In this document: positions 1-5,948 of the stretch, piece by piece | Position numbering within the stretch: position 1 is the stretch's first letter | Layout of the letters: the number at the start of each line of letters is the position of its first letter | NCBI GenBank assembly: GCA_026991065.1 | Contig: JALXCG010000431.1 | Location: forward strand, 1 to 5,985 | Origin: Gemmatimonadota bacterium | GTDB lineage: Bacteria; GCA-2686955 | Length of the DNA stretch: 5,985 bases | Direction: 5' to 3' | Notes under the pieces: model-generated | Told to the model about the DNA's origin: nothing | The model's input: only the letters and a program-made list of their open reading frames with translations | Databases searched by the model: none | Position numbers and translations under genes: made by a program

Positions 1-65
1 GCAGTTGGGGGCGCTCGCGGCGACCGGCTCCCGGCTGTCGGTCCGCCGCGAGCGCCCCCAACTGC
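1..65. repeat. Inverted repeat (22-bp arms) at the left edge, inside the topoisomerase gene
   Basis: Positions 1-22 are the exact reverse complement of 44-65, separated by a 21-nt centre. Within the centre a further short pairing (22-26 with 39-43) is possible. The repeat begins at the first base of the window, so it could extend further left. It stays in frame with the topoisomerase gene, but the residues it encodes (after [10 protein letters not shown]) do not resemble the family. It may be a fold-back artefact at a contig end, or a palindromic element inserted in frame. Confidence 0.9.
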
Positions 66-1074
66 CCTGCCCCGCCGGCACCAGAGCGGTCAGATTGACA
101 TGGAACCGAGAGCGCAAGGCCGTGTGTTTGAACAGGTAAGCACTCGCCACTTCGGGATCGGCGCCACGCTTCAGTTCGCACACAACCCGCACCGCATCGG
201 TCGATTCATCCCGCACGTCAATGATCTGCGGCACCTTGCCCGCCACAATGTGTTCGGCAATCGCCTCGACCAGCGCCGCCTTGTTCACGCCATAAGGGAT
301 CGACGTAATCACCAGATAGCGCCGCCCCTCGCCACGTTCCAGCGTCACATCGCCGCGAATCTCCAGCGTCCCGCTGCCCCGCTCGTAGACCGCGCAGATC
401 TCCTCCGGCGCCGTGGTAATTCGACCACCGGTCGGAAAATCGGGCCCCGGCACGTGCGTCAACAACTCCGCCACCGACAGCTCCGGTGCGTCAATCAGCG
501 TGACCAGCGCGTCAATCACCTCGCCCAGGTTGTGCGGCGGGATATTGGTCGCCATCCCCACCGCAATCCCCTGCGACCCGTTGACCAGCAGATTGGGGAT
601 CTGCGCCGGCAACACCCCCGGTTCCCGGTAAGTGCCCTCGAAATTGTCGCGAAAATCGACCGTGTCTTTCTTGATCTCATCCAGCAACTCCGCCGCCACC
701 CGATCCAGGCGCGCCTCGGTATAACGCATCGCCGCCGCGTTATCGCCGTCCAGACTCCCAAAATTCCCCTGCCCCGCCACCAACGGATAACGCAACGACC
801 AAGGTTGGGCCATGCGCACCAGCGCGTCATAGATCGCCTGATCGCCGTGCGGGTGATACTTCCCCATCACCTCGCCGATCACCGCCGCACATTTCCGGAA
901 GCGTGAATCGGCGGAAAGCTTCAGGTCATGAAACATCGCATACAGGATGCGCCTCTGCACCGGCTTCAACCCATCACGAACATCCGGCAGAGCGCGGCTG
1001 GTGATCACGCTCAGGGCATAGTTCAGGTAGCGCTCGCGGGTCGTTTCGTGCAGCGCAACTCTCTCGATCGACAT
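1..1074 (-). CDS. parC: Type IIA DNA topoisomerase subunit A (ParC/GyrA), 5' part, truncated by window edge
   Basis: This is the breakage-reunion subunit of an ATP-dependent type II topoisomerase (topoisomerase IV or gyrase), which cuts and rejoins both DNA strands to control supercoiling and decatenation. The protein starts [20 protein letters not shown]. It carries the family core [19 protein letters not shown] (residues 26-44), the quinolone-pocket motif [20 protein letters not shown] (71-90), and [20 protein letters not shown] (101-120), in which Tyr118 is the catalytic tyrosine. Further in are [20 protein letters not shown] and [11 protein letters not shown]. The frame is open for 358 codons to the edge, whereas full proteins run about 750-900 residues, so the C-terminal half is missing. 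The ATG at 1074 is preceded by GGAGG and fits the family start. The overall look suggests ParC of Myxococcota-type bacteria, but the ParC/GyrA choice is not secure without the C-terminal domain. The position equivalent to E. coli GyrA Ser83 is Gln79. The last 20-odd codons do not look like the family and lie in an inverted repeat. Confidence 0.96.
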   Translation of the reverse strand, partial: MSIERVALHETTRERYLNYALSVITSRALPDVRDGLKPVQRRILYAMFHDLKLSADSRFRKCAAVIGEVMGKYHPHGDQAIYDALVRMAQPWSLRYPLVAGQGNFGSLDGDNAAAMRYTEARLDRVAAELLDEIKKDTVDFRDNFEGTYREPGVLPAQIPNLLVNGSQGIAVGMATNIPPHNLGEVIDALVTLIDAPELSVAELLTHVPGPDFPTGGRITTAPEEICAVYERGSGTLEIRGDVTLERGEGRRYLVITSIPYGVNKAALVEAIAEHIVAGKVPQIIDVRDESTDAVRVVCELKRGADPEVASAYLFKHTALRSRFHVNLTALVPAGQGSWGRSRRTDSREPVAASAPNC

Positions 1075-1078
1075 GCGG

Positions 1079-1083
1079 CCTCC
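1079..1083 (-). promoter_or_regulatory. Ribosome binding site of the topoisomerase gene
   Basis: GGAGG read on the minus strand, four bases before the ATG at 1074. The spacing is short but workable, and it supports this start, which also matches where the family's conserved N-terminal motif begins. Confidence 0.6.
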
Positions 1084-1388
1084 ATCGCGGTCTCGGATCC
1101 AGACGGTGAACAACCGCGTGAGTCTACTCCGAATGCCCCGACTTCGCCCGGGTCAAAGCTCGATCCCGCCCACCCGGCACTCGACCCGGCGCCGGTTGAG
1201 GCTGAGATCTTTCTTGTGTTGTAAAGCCTTGCGCGCTACTCAGCGAAGCTCCTCGCGGCTCCGCCGGCAGCGCTCGCGCGCGCACTCTCACCGAATCGGG
1301 TTCGCCCCTTTCACCCGACCGGTCCCGGCTCCTGCCCGCGCCATCGACAACCCCAAATGGGCTCGGTCGAGACGGGTGGATGTCTGAC

Positions 1389-1412
1389 TCCCCGGCGTCG
1401 GGGATTGACCCC
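1389..1412. repeat. Small hairpin with a mutually exclusive partner
   Basis: TCCCCG (1389-1394) pairs with CGGGGA (1399-1404) around a GCGT loop. The same GGGG (1400-1403) could instead pair with CCCC at 1409-1412. There is no T tract, so it is not an intrinsic terminator. It may be a protein-binding palindrome, or simply chance in GC-rich DNA. Confidence 0.35.
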
Positions 1413-1564
1413 ATGGCGCCGACAGCGCCCCCCGCTCAACTCCGCGGACTGCCGGAGAAACCGCGATTCCGCCCCGGGATTTCTGCTCTAAAGCACGACA
1501 GCATCGCCCATTCGGGCCGACCCGGACACGCAGCAAGAAAGGTTGCGGTCGCCCGGTTGCGCGC

Positions 1565-1578
1565 GGCACGCCCTTTGC
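1565..1578 (+). promoter_or_regulatory. Candidate sigma-54 (RpoN) promoter for the lamin-tail gene
   Basis: The sequence reads GGCACG-CCCT-TTGC, placing the invariant GG (1565-1566) and GC (1577-1578) exactly 10 bases apart, as at -24/-12 elements. Six of six bases of GGCACG and four of four of TTGC match. The T usually preceding GG is C. The start point would be near 1590, about 85 nt before the ATG at 1675. No sigma-70 promoter is evident nearby. This is a single-site motif match only; an enhancer-binding-protein site has not been identified. Confidence 0.4.
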
Positions 1579-1662
1579 GTTGCCGCAGCAGTGCGCACCA
1601 GCCCGGCTCTCCACTCGCGCAGAGCCGGCCAAGTCGTGGCGCGCGCCAAACGCCTTACCCAT

Positions 1663-1666
1663 GGAG
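1663..1666 (+). promoter_or_regulatory. Ribosome binding site of the lamin-tail gene
   Basis: GGAG within GGAGAGAG, eight bases before ATG 1675. It decides the start: the same frame is open from 1543, but the protein from 1675 begins directly with a signal peptide. Confidence 0.6.
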
Positions 1667-1674
1667 AGAGTGCA

Positions 1675-2661
1675 ATGCGAATCCGCCGAATCAACCGCCC
1701 CATCATCCCTCTTCTTCTCGCCGCCGCGCTGGTGGAACCGGTCCGGGCACAAACTGTTGCGATCACGGAGTTTCTGAACAACGCCCACGGTGACGACAAT
1801 GGGCGCGAGTTCGTCGAGCTGTACAACTACGGCACAGCGGCGGTCGATCTCGACCAGTGGACCTTGCGCGACGAGGATTCCGACAGCTACACAATTGTCG
1901 GCGCCACAATCGAGGCGGGAGATTTTCTCATTCTGGTCGGCGGCGACAGCGGCCTGAGCGGAGCAGAGAAGAAGGCGCTCTTCGAGCAGGAGTGGCTGGG
2001 CGGCGCACCGGAGCCGCGCGTGCTCGGAATCGATGGACGCTGGGTGTTCAGCAACAGCAGTGATGAGATCGTGTTGCGGGATGCTTCGGGCAACATCGTC
2101 TGGAACCTTGCCTACGGTGACGATGGGCGTGAGGGACGCGCGGTCTTTCTGAGCACCGGCGACTACACCATCAGCGATTTCGGAGTCAAAGGGGCACCCG
2201 GCGTAGTTAGCGAGGGGTTCGACAACGACACACCGGATTTCCTCGGCTATGAGCGCAACAACTCGGCACTGGCGGAAGATCCTGATGCCTATGAATCGAG
2301 CGCCGGCAACTGGGCCAGCCCATTCTTCGCGATCGGCGGAGAACCTCCGGCGGAGCTTCACCTCGCGCTGACCGGTGACTGCCCCGGGAGCCTGATCTTG
2401 GCCGTCACCCACGCCACGCCGGGTGGCAGATTGGCGATCCTCTACGCCGAGGCCCCGGGGCAAGCAACAATTCCCGCTGCCTATCCGTGTGCACAGACTG
2501 AGCTGGGGCTCGATCCCACGGCCGCGCTCTACACCACGGAGTGGGCCGACACAACCGGCGCGCTGGAGTTGGAAGTAACCCTGCCGAAGCCTGCCTGCGG
2601 ATTCTCGCTGCAAGTTCTGGATCTGGAGAACTGCGATACGAGCAACGTCGCGCAGCCCTGA
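1675..2661 (+). CDS. Secreted lamin-tail-domain (LTD) protein with C-terminal Cys-containing module
   Basis: This 328-residue exported protein begins with a Sec signal peptide: Arg-rich n-region, hydrophobic core at about 9-20, and a likely cut after VRA (residue 25). Residues 27 to about 140 look like a lamin tail domain, an immunoglobulin-like fold that bacteria use on secreted proteins. The hallmarks are VAITEFLNNA, EFVELYN, VDLDQWTLRDED and GDFLILVG, then a variable insert (91-121) and SSDEIVLRDASGN. A linker follows (about 145-225), and then a separate module (228-328) with cysteines at 236, 272, 308 and 320 (CPGS, YPCA, PACG, ENCDTSNV). I recall similar CPG...TP.G...CG...C..SNV tails ending secreted proteins of planctomycetes and environmental bacteria. 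There is no catalytic motif, so binding, adhesion or surface display is more likely than enzymatic activity. It converges on the membrane-protein gene at 2755, with no clear terminator in between. Confidence 0.88.
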   Translation: MRIRRINRPIIPLLLAAALVEPVRAQTVAITEFLNNAHGDDNGREFVELYNYGTAAVDLDQWTLRDEDSDSYTIVGATIEAGDFLILVGGDSGLSGAEKKALFEQEWLGGAPEPRVLGIDGRWVFSNSSDEIVLRDASGNIVWNLAYGDDGREGRAVFLSTGDYTISDFGVKGAPGVVSEGFDNDTPDFLGYERNNSALAEDPDAYESSAGNWASPFFAIGGEPPAELHLALTGDCPGSLILAVTHATPGGRLAILYAEAPGQATIPAAYPCAQTELGLDPTAALYTTEWADTTGALELEVTLPKPACGFSLQVLDLENCDTSNVAQP

Positions 2662-2754
2662 TCTCGTTTCCTTCGTTCGCTTGCCCCCGCTCGCCGCCTT
2701 CGCCGTCTCGCCAGCACACCTTCGTGGGCATGCAGCGCCAAGCACGTCCCTGCC

Positions 2755-4290
2755 TCAGAGGCTCTCAAGCGCAAACACGCCGAAGGGGAGACCACTCTCG
2801 AGCGCCAGTTGCTCCAGGTCGAGATCGGCTTCGCGGCGCGCGCGGTCCACAGCGGCGCGATCGATGGCGATGCGCAGGAAACCGGCGCGGCGCAGGGCGA
2901 TCGCCGCCGCGGAGGGGTCCGCCAACAAGCGATAGCCGGCAAATCCGACCCCCGGTGCCCGGTCATTCCGCCGCCACCCCGGAGCGCCGGGCGGAGCCTG
3001 GAAATCTTCGCCCCCCGCCCCCTCGATGGCCCGGGCGCCGATCACCAGAGTTCCGGGTGCAAAGTCGACCGCGAGAAGCTGCTCCGGATAGTCGCGAATG
3101 GCACGCCCGCCACGCAGGTTCCCCAGCACCGGACCGGGCTGCCAAGAGAACCCGCCCAGCGGCGTCGCTCCGGTCGGTCGGCTCCAGGTCGGTTCGATCA
3201 GGGCGGCCAGGAGGGCAGCACCGCAGAGTGCGTAGAGTTGCCGTGGCGCGAGATGGCGGGCGAGGAGGAGCAGACTGGCGACCGCCGCCGGCAGCAGATA
3301 GGCGGGATCCAGCGGCAAGGGGGCAAAGACCAGGAGAGAAGCGACAATCACGGTTCCCAGAACCCATTGCGCGCGTCGCCCGGCGCCTGGCGAAGCGAAC
3401 CGGCGGAAAGCGACAGCCGTGAGCCATGTTCGAGGCCGGGCTGTCCGCCAGCGACGCAGGAGGACCCACAGCAGCAGCGGCAACACCAAACCCGGCGCGA
3501 GCGCCTCGGCTCCACGGACGCCGACACGGGCTGCCAGGCCGAGCAGCGAATGGTGACGCACTGCGGGGTGCAGTTCCGCCCAGCTGTAGTTGGACCAAAC
3601 CGGCCAAAACACCACCGCGGTAGTCAGTGCCGCGGCAACAGAGAAGAGCAGAAACGCGATTCCGCGCCGCCCAAAGCGGCGTTGCGGCGCCTCAGCCGGC
3701 GGAAGCAGAAGGGCCAGCGCGCATGCGGGTGCCAAGGCCAAACTGCCAAGCCGATAGCCCGCGGCCAGGCCGAGCAGAGCACCGGCCAGCAGCGGGCGCC
3801 GCCAGCCACGATGATGCGCCAGGGTCAGTTCCACGGCGCCGAGTGCGAGGAATGCAGCTGGCACATGGTCGGAGCCATCCGCGCCATGAGCCCAGAAGAT
3901 CGGCCAAAGCAGGAGCAGCAGCAGTGCCGCGGTCAGACGCTCTCGCGGCACCTCGACGTGGATCGCCAAGCGGCAAAACAGTCCCACCAGGAGCGCGCTC
4001 CAAAGCAGGGTCCAGAGCCCCGCCCAAAGCGACTCCGGTCCCCACGGCAGGCGCTGCGCCAGCCACAATGCAGCCGCGGTTTGCGCCTCATGCAGGGGAT
4101 TGCCGGGCGCCCGGGCCATGGCGTAACCGGCTCCGGCCAGCCAGCGCCGGGCAAGAGCGGCGACGTGCCAGTAATCGCCATCGGCACCGAAGCCGGCACT
4201 GAACCCCGGCAGGCGGGTCGCCAGAAAAAGCCCGCCCAGAGCGAGAGCATGAGGTGTCGGAATCGGCAGCCGGCGGGTGGATCGGCGCAT
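2755..4290 (-). CDS. Multi-pass membrane protein, GT-C glycosyltransferase-like
   Basis: A 511-residue hydrophobic protein. The N-terminus is short and Arg-rich, and is followed by about nine or ten membrane segments: roughly 13-30, 87-107, 121-134, 143-159, 167-197 (possibly two), 210-230, 262-280, 306-324, 332-345 and 352-366. The last 145 residues are a soluble domain. The first large loop holds TRLPGF (25-30), GADGDYWH (35-42) and ARAPGNPLHE (59-68). An acidic pair early in the first exoplasmic loop followed by R.PG.P..E recalls lipid-phosphate-sugar-dependent GT-C transferases, which glycosylate lipids or proteins on the outer face of the inner membrane. That assignment is by motif impression only; substrate and reaction are unknown. 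I chose ATG 4290, where a typical cytoplasmic lead-in begins. The same frame opens at 4461, but the extra 57 residues are low-quality Pro/Arg/Ser sequence. The ribosome site before 4290 is weak. The LTxxQ gene lies upstream on the same strand, 345 nt away, so co-transcription is possible but unproven. Confidence 0.82.
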   Translation of the reverse strand: MRRSTRRLPIPTPHALALGGLFLATRLPGFSAGFGADGDYWHVAALARRWLAGAGYAMARAPGNPLHEAQTAAALWLAQRLPWGPESLWAGLWTLLWSALLVGLFCRLAIHVEVPRERLTAALLLLLLWPIFWAHGADGSDHVPAAFLALGAVELTLAHHRGWRRPLLAGALLGLAAGYRLGSLALAPACALALLLPPAEAPQRRFGRRGIAFLLFSVAAALTTAVVFWPVWSNYSWAELHPAVRHHSLLGLAARVGVRGAEALAPGLVLPLLLWVLLRRWRTARPRTWLTAVAFRRFASPGAGRRAQWVLGTVIVASLLVFAPLPLDPAYLLPAAVASLLLLARHLAPRQLYALCGAALLAALIEPTWSRPTGATPLGGFSWQPGPVLGNLRGGRAIRDYPEQLLAVDFAPGTLVIGARAIEGAGGEDFQAPPGAPGWRRNDRAPGVGFAGYRLLADPSAAAIALRRAGFLRIAIDRAAVDRARREADLDLEQLALESGLPFGVFALESL

Positions 4291-4346
4291 TTCGCCGCCC
4301 GCGGCTCGGCGGGGCCCACCGACGGGCGGTCGCAATACTGCTCGAT

Positions 4347-4364
4347 CCCCGGCAGGAGTCGGGG
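4347..4364. repeat. Short hairpin CCCCG...CGGGG
   Basis: Five-bp perfect stem (4347-4351 with 4360-4364) and 8-nt loop, upstream of the membrane-protein start. Its arm sequence matches that of the hairpin at 1389-1404. Chance is a fair explanation at this GC content. Confidence 0.3.
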
Positions 4365-4447
4365 TCACACCGTCGCGCGAGGCGGGGCGGGCGGAACTGG
4401 CGGTGGACTGCAAGCGGAGGCTCCGCGAATCAAGCGACGGCCGAGTG

Positions 4448-4469
4448 GGCCCGGTGAGCAAGCCGGGCC
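4448..4469. repeat. Hairpin GGCCCGG/CCGGGCC in the gap after the LTxxQ gene
   Basis: Seven-bp perfect stem (4448-4454 with 4463-4469) around an 8-nt loop. There is no T tract on either strand, so it is not a standard intrinsic terminator. It could slow 3' exonucleases on the LTxxQ transcript. Confidence 0.35.
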
Positions 4470-4635
4470 GGCGAGTTCAGCCGGGAGCAAACCGCGGGGC
4501 GCAAGCCTCACGGCGCCCCCGGCCGAAGCCGCTACGGAGGAAAACCAGGTTCCTCTTGCTTATCGGCACGCGCCGGCAATCCCTCACTCTTCGCTGCCAC
4601 GGCCGCGTGGTCGAGCCGCCGGGCAACCGCGCGGA

Positions 4636-5157
4636 TCAGTGCGAGTCACCGCCGGTCGGATGCTCGCCCTGCGGGTGATCCGGGCGATGCGCCTTGCCCT
4701 TGGCGTTGCTCGGGTGCTCGCCGCGACGCTGCTGGGCCTTCTCCATGCCGCGGGCACGTTGCTGCTCACGCATCTGGGTGTAGGCTTCCATCTGCTCCGG
4801 GGAGAGGATCTTGGCCAGTTTGGCGTCACCGCTGCGAGCCAGTTTTTCGAGATCGGCGCGCACCGCTTCGCGATCCGGGCGACCACCATCGGCGGTGGAC
4901 TTGGCCAGCAACTCGCGCCGCTTCTCGTGCTGCGATTCAAAGACTTTCATGACCTTGCTCTTCTGATCGGCAGTGAGCTTGAGCTTGGCGGCCATCTCGT
5001 CGAGCCGGGCCTGCGCCATGTCGCGGCTGTGGCGGGCCTGATTGCGCGCTTCCGTGTTGGGGGTGGCCGCCGGCGCGGCGGTGGTGGCGTTCTGGGCCGG
5101 AGCCGGACTTCCGGCGAAAGCGGCAAGTGCGAGCAAGAGTAGGGCGTTTCGCTTCAT
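4636..5157 (-). CDS. Periplasmic LTxxQ-motif (Spy/CpxP-like) protein with His-rich tail
   Basis: A 173-residue protein with a Sec signal peptide (MKR n-region, Leu/Ala core, likely cut after PAPA, residue 21). The mature part is a charged, helical protein with two LTxxQ-type motifs, LTADQ (61-65) and LSPEQ (119-123), separated by long Lys/Glu/Arg-rich helices, the pattern of the Spy/CpxP/ZraP group. Known members are periplasmic chaperones or envelope-stress and metal-response modulators. The C-terminal 27 residues carry five histidines (148, 157, 161, 166, 173), which suggests metal binding, as seen in some members; this is inferred. The start is supported by AAGGAGA nine bases upstream. A sigma-70-like promoter candidate lies about 115 nt upstream. 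No sensor kinase or response regulator is visible in the window. Exact family membership (Spy, CpxP or another LTxxQ protein) is not resolved. Confidence 0.9.
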   Translation of the reverse strand: MKRNALLLLALAAFAGSPAPAQNATTAAPAATPNTEARNQARHSRDMAQARLDEMAAKLKLTADQKSKVMKVFESQHEKRRELLAKSTADGGRPDREAVRADLEKLARSGDAKLAKILSPEQMEAYTQMREQQRARGMEKAQQRRGEHPSNAKGKAHRPDHPQGEHPTGGDSH

Positions 5158-5165
5158 CTATGAAT

Positions 5166-5172
5166 TCTCCTT
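5166..5172 (-). promoter_or_regulatory. Ribosome binding site of the LTxxQ gene
   Basis: AAGGAGA on the minus strand, close to a perfect Shine-Dalgarno sequence and about nine bases before the ATG at 5157. It fixes the start of the signal peptide. Confidence 0.8.
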
Positions 5173-5272
5173 GAAGATGGGACCGGGGAGCAGGGCGAGC
5201 AGTCATGTACCTGCCGGTGCCCCCGCGACCCGGCAACAACAGATTCTCCGCTCTGTCTCCCAACCGTCGGGC

Positions 5273-5301
5273 ATCATCGGCGATGGAATGCCGTTCGTCA
5301 A
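5273..5301 (-). promoter_or_regulatory. Candidate sigma-70-type promoter of the LTxxQ gene
   Basis: On the minus strand TTGACG (5301-5296) is followed after exactly 17 bases by GATGAT (5278-5273). This gives five of six matches at -35 and four of six at -10. Transcription would start near 5266, leaving a leader of about 110 nt before the start codon. Confidence 0.45.
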
Positions 5302-5471
5302 CACAAGACCTCTCCCCTCGATCCGTCATCAAGACCCCATCCGCGTCGCTGGCTGCGGGTTGGAACAACTGAGGCGGGGAAACATCATGCCGCCGGAAAC
5401 GGCCCGCGGCCACGTTTGGGAAACAGGAACAACCCAGCTACTTGCACGAAAGCTCCAGGGACGTGGGATCG

Positions 5472-5521
5472 CGGCCGGCGATCACCTGTCCCGGGGCGGG
5501 TGATGGAACAACGGCCGGCCG
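5472..5521. repeat. Imperfect nested palindrome of about 50 nt
   Basis: Outer arms CGGCCGG (5472-5478) and CCGGCCG (5515-5521) enclose a second exact inverted pair, ATCACC (5481-5486) and GGTGAT (5499-5504), around a 12-nt loop. The right side has about eight more unpaired bases than the left between the two stems. It could be a REP-like element or an operator. Only one copy exists in the window. Confidence 0.5.
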
Positions 5522-5526
5522 TTCTC

Positions 5527-5549
5527 GTGCCGGTGCCGGTGCCGGTGCG
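5527..5549. repeat. Hexanucleotide tandem repeat (GTGCCG)
   Basis: Three perfect GTGCCG copies (5527-5544) followed by a partial one. Such short tracts are prone to copy-number slippage. It sits directly before the stem-loop at 5548-5563. Confidence 0.8.
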
Positions 5550-5563
5550 CCGCCGTTGCGGCG
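5548..5563. repeat. Perfect 6-bp stem-loop CGCCGC/GCGGCG
   Basis: CGCCGC (5548-5553) and GCGGCG (5558-5563) flank a CGTT loop. On the plus strand it is followed by only three Ts, so terminator activity is doubtful. Confidence 0.5.
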
Positions 5564-5628
5564 TTTCCACATTACAGGAAAGGAAAAAGTCAGGTCCGCA
5601 AAAGAAAGCGCTTGACACATTCTTCCAG

Positions 5629-5654
5629 CACCGCCGGCCGGGCCGCGGGCGGTG
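5629..5654. repeat. Hairpin CACCGCC/GGCGGTG
   Basis: Seven-bp perfect arms (5629-5635 and 5648-5654) with a 12-nt GC-rich loop. No T tract follows. Role unknown. Confidence 0.4.
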
Positions 5655-5759
5655 TCTCCATGGATGGGCTTCAGCCCTGTGGGCGAGGCTCTGCGGGGAG
5701 ATCCGGTCGGGTTGCGACAGTCGAGAAGGACCACGGAGAGAAGTGGCGTCACAGAGGCG

Positions 5760-5790
5760 TTGAGACGGCCGCGAATCTCTGTGCTAGAAT
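5760..5790 (+). promoter_or_regulatory. Promoter with extended -10 element
   Basis: TGC-TAGAAT (5782-5790) is a TGn-extended -10 with five of six bases matching TATAAT. A TTGAGA -35-like box lies at 5760-5765, 19 bases upstream; that spacing is long, but an extended -10 tolerates a weak -35. Transcription should start near 5797, giving a leader that ends in the terminator at 5903-5935. Confidence 0.55.
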
Positions 5791-5796
5791 GACGGC

Positions 5797-5935
5797 TGGA
5801 TGCAGCGCGCGAGGATCCCGTTGGGTTCGGAATCGGCAGAATCGGGCGCGAAGGAAAATGGCGTACCCCGTCGCAAGGTTACCCGGAAGGATGACGGGGT
5901 GTATGAGCAAGAAGCGGCTTGCTTATCTTTTTTTT
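5797..5935 (+). ncRNA. Structured leader RNA, candidate riboswitch/attenuator or small RNA
   Basis: The predicted transcript runs about 139 nt from the 5782-5790 promoter to an intrinsic terminator. It can form three elements in order. First is a long-range stem joining CGCGC (5806-5810) with GCGCG (5846-5850), with CCCG/CGGG (5817-5820, 5843-5846) inside it; G5846 could serve only one of the two. Second is a perfect 8-bp stem ACCCCGTC (5865-5872) with GACGGGGT (5893-5900), extendable by G-U pairs, closing a 20-nt loop. Third is the terminator hairpin. The loop of the second stem contains GCAAG (5873-5877), identical to part of the terminator's 5' arm, so it could compete for CTTGC at 5918-5922. 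I cannot match it to a known riboswitch class. It could equally be a free-standing small RNA, with the downstream gene read from another promoter. Confidence 0.5.
5903..5935 (+). terminator. Rho-independent terminator or attenuator hairpin
   Basis: ATGAGCAAG (5903-5911) pairs with CTTGCTTAT (5918-5926), nine pairs including one G-U, around a 6-nt loop. One C and then eight Ts (5928-5935) follow. The AAGGAG ribosome site begins at the very next base, so termination here would cut the transcript just before the downstream gene's translation signals. Confidence 0.8.
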
Positions 5936-5941
5936 AAGGAG
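5936..5941 (+). promoter_or_regulatory. Strong ribosome binding site at the right edge
   Basis: AAGGAG, seven bases before ATG 5949, an ideal spacing. It directly adjoins the T tract of the terminator. Confidence 0.6.
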
Positions 5942-5948
5942 CGGTGTG

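Larger units (their letters stand above)
1075..1674. other. 600-nt intergenic region between divergent genes
   Basis: The topoisomerase gene (minus) and the lamin-tail gene (plus) diverge from here, so promoters for both should lie in it. I see no convincing protein gene: the open frames here have Arg/Pro/Ser-rich translations, no family resemblance and no supporting ribosome site. No tRNA, rRNA or CRISPR pattern is visible. It holds a sigma-54-type promoter candidate at 1565-1578 and a small hairpin with an alternative fold at 1389-1412. I could not find a good sigma-70 promoter for the topoisomerase gene. Confidence 0.6.
4291..4635. other. 345-nt intergenic region between two minus-strand genes
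   Basis: It lies between the end of the LTxxQ gene and the chosen start of the membrane protein. It holds two short GC-rich hairpins (4347-4364 and 4448-4469) and no intrinsic terminator. No clear promoter for the membrane-protein gene is visible. If translation really began at ATG 4461 the gap would shrink to about 175 nt. Confidence 0.5.
5158..5759. other. About 600-nt region without a convincing gene
   Basis: Divergent spacer between the LTxxQ gene (minus) and the right-edge leader (plus). Open frames on both strands translate to low-complexity Pro/Arg/Ala/Val sequence without recognisable domains or good ribosome sites. It holds a candidate promoter at 5273-5301, a cluster of inverted and tandem repeats at 5472-5563, a hairpin at 5629-5654, and an AGCCC/GGGCT mini-palindrome at 5666-5677. 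No tRNA or CRISPR array is seen. Confidence 0.55.

Noticed and set aside
100-906. A 268-codon open frame on the plus strand
   Set aside because: Antisense shadow of the highly conserved topoisomerase gene; His/Arg-rich translation.
1288-2745. A 485-codon open frame on the minus strand
   Set aside because: Antisense to the lamin-tail gene and extends through spacer on both sides; Arg/Ala/Cys-rich translation without a family match.
4291-4461. Extending the membrane protein to ATG 4461 (568 residues)
   Set aside because: The extra 57 residues are low-complexity Pro/Arg/Ser with no membrane or domain character; the start at 4290 gives a normal short cytoplasmic lead into the first membrane segment.
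2809-5142. A 777-codon open frame on the plus strand
   Set aside because: It lies antisense to both the membrane-protein and LTxxQ genes, crosses their intergenic gap, and translates to Gln/Arg/Gly-rich sequence with no domain. The minus-strand genes have signal peptides, membrane segments and ribosome sites.
5612-5640. Perfect TTGACA (5612-5617) as a -35 box on the plus strand
   Set aside because: The sequence 16-19 bases downstream is CCGCCGGCCG-like, with nothing near TATAAT.
5821-5836. GGGTTCGGAATC as a tRNA T-arm
   Set aside because: The loop does not fit TTCRANY, and no acceptor stem, anticodon arm or D-arm can be formed around it.
5855-5902. Leader as a cyclic di-GMP (GEMM) riboswitch or SRP RNA, from CGCAAGG and CCGGAAGGA
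   Set aside because: The GCAAACC and GACGCAAAGCC core of GEMM and the asymmetric loop of SRP domain IV are both missing; only short fragments match.
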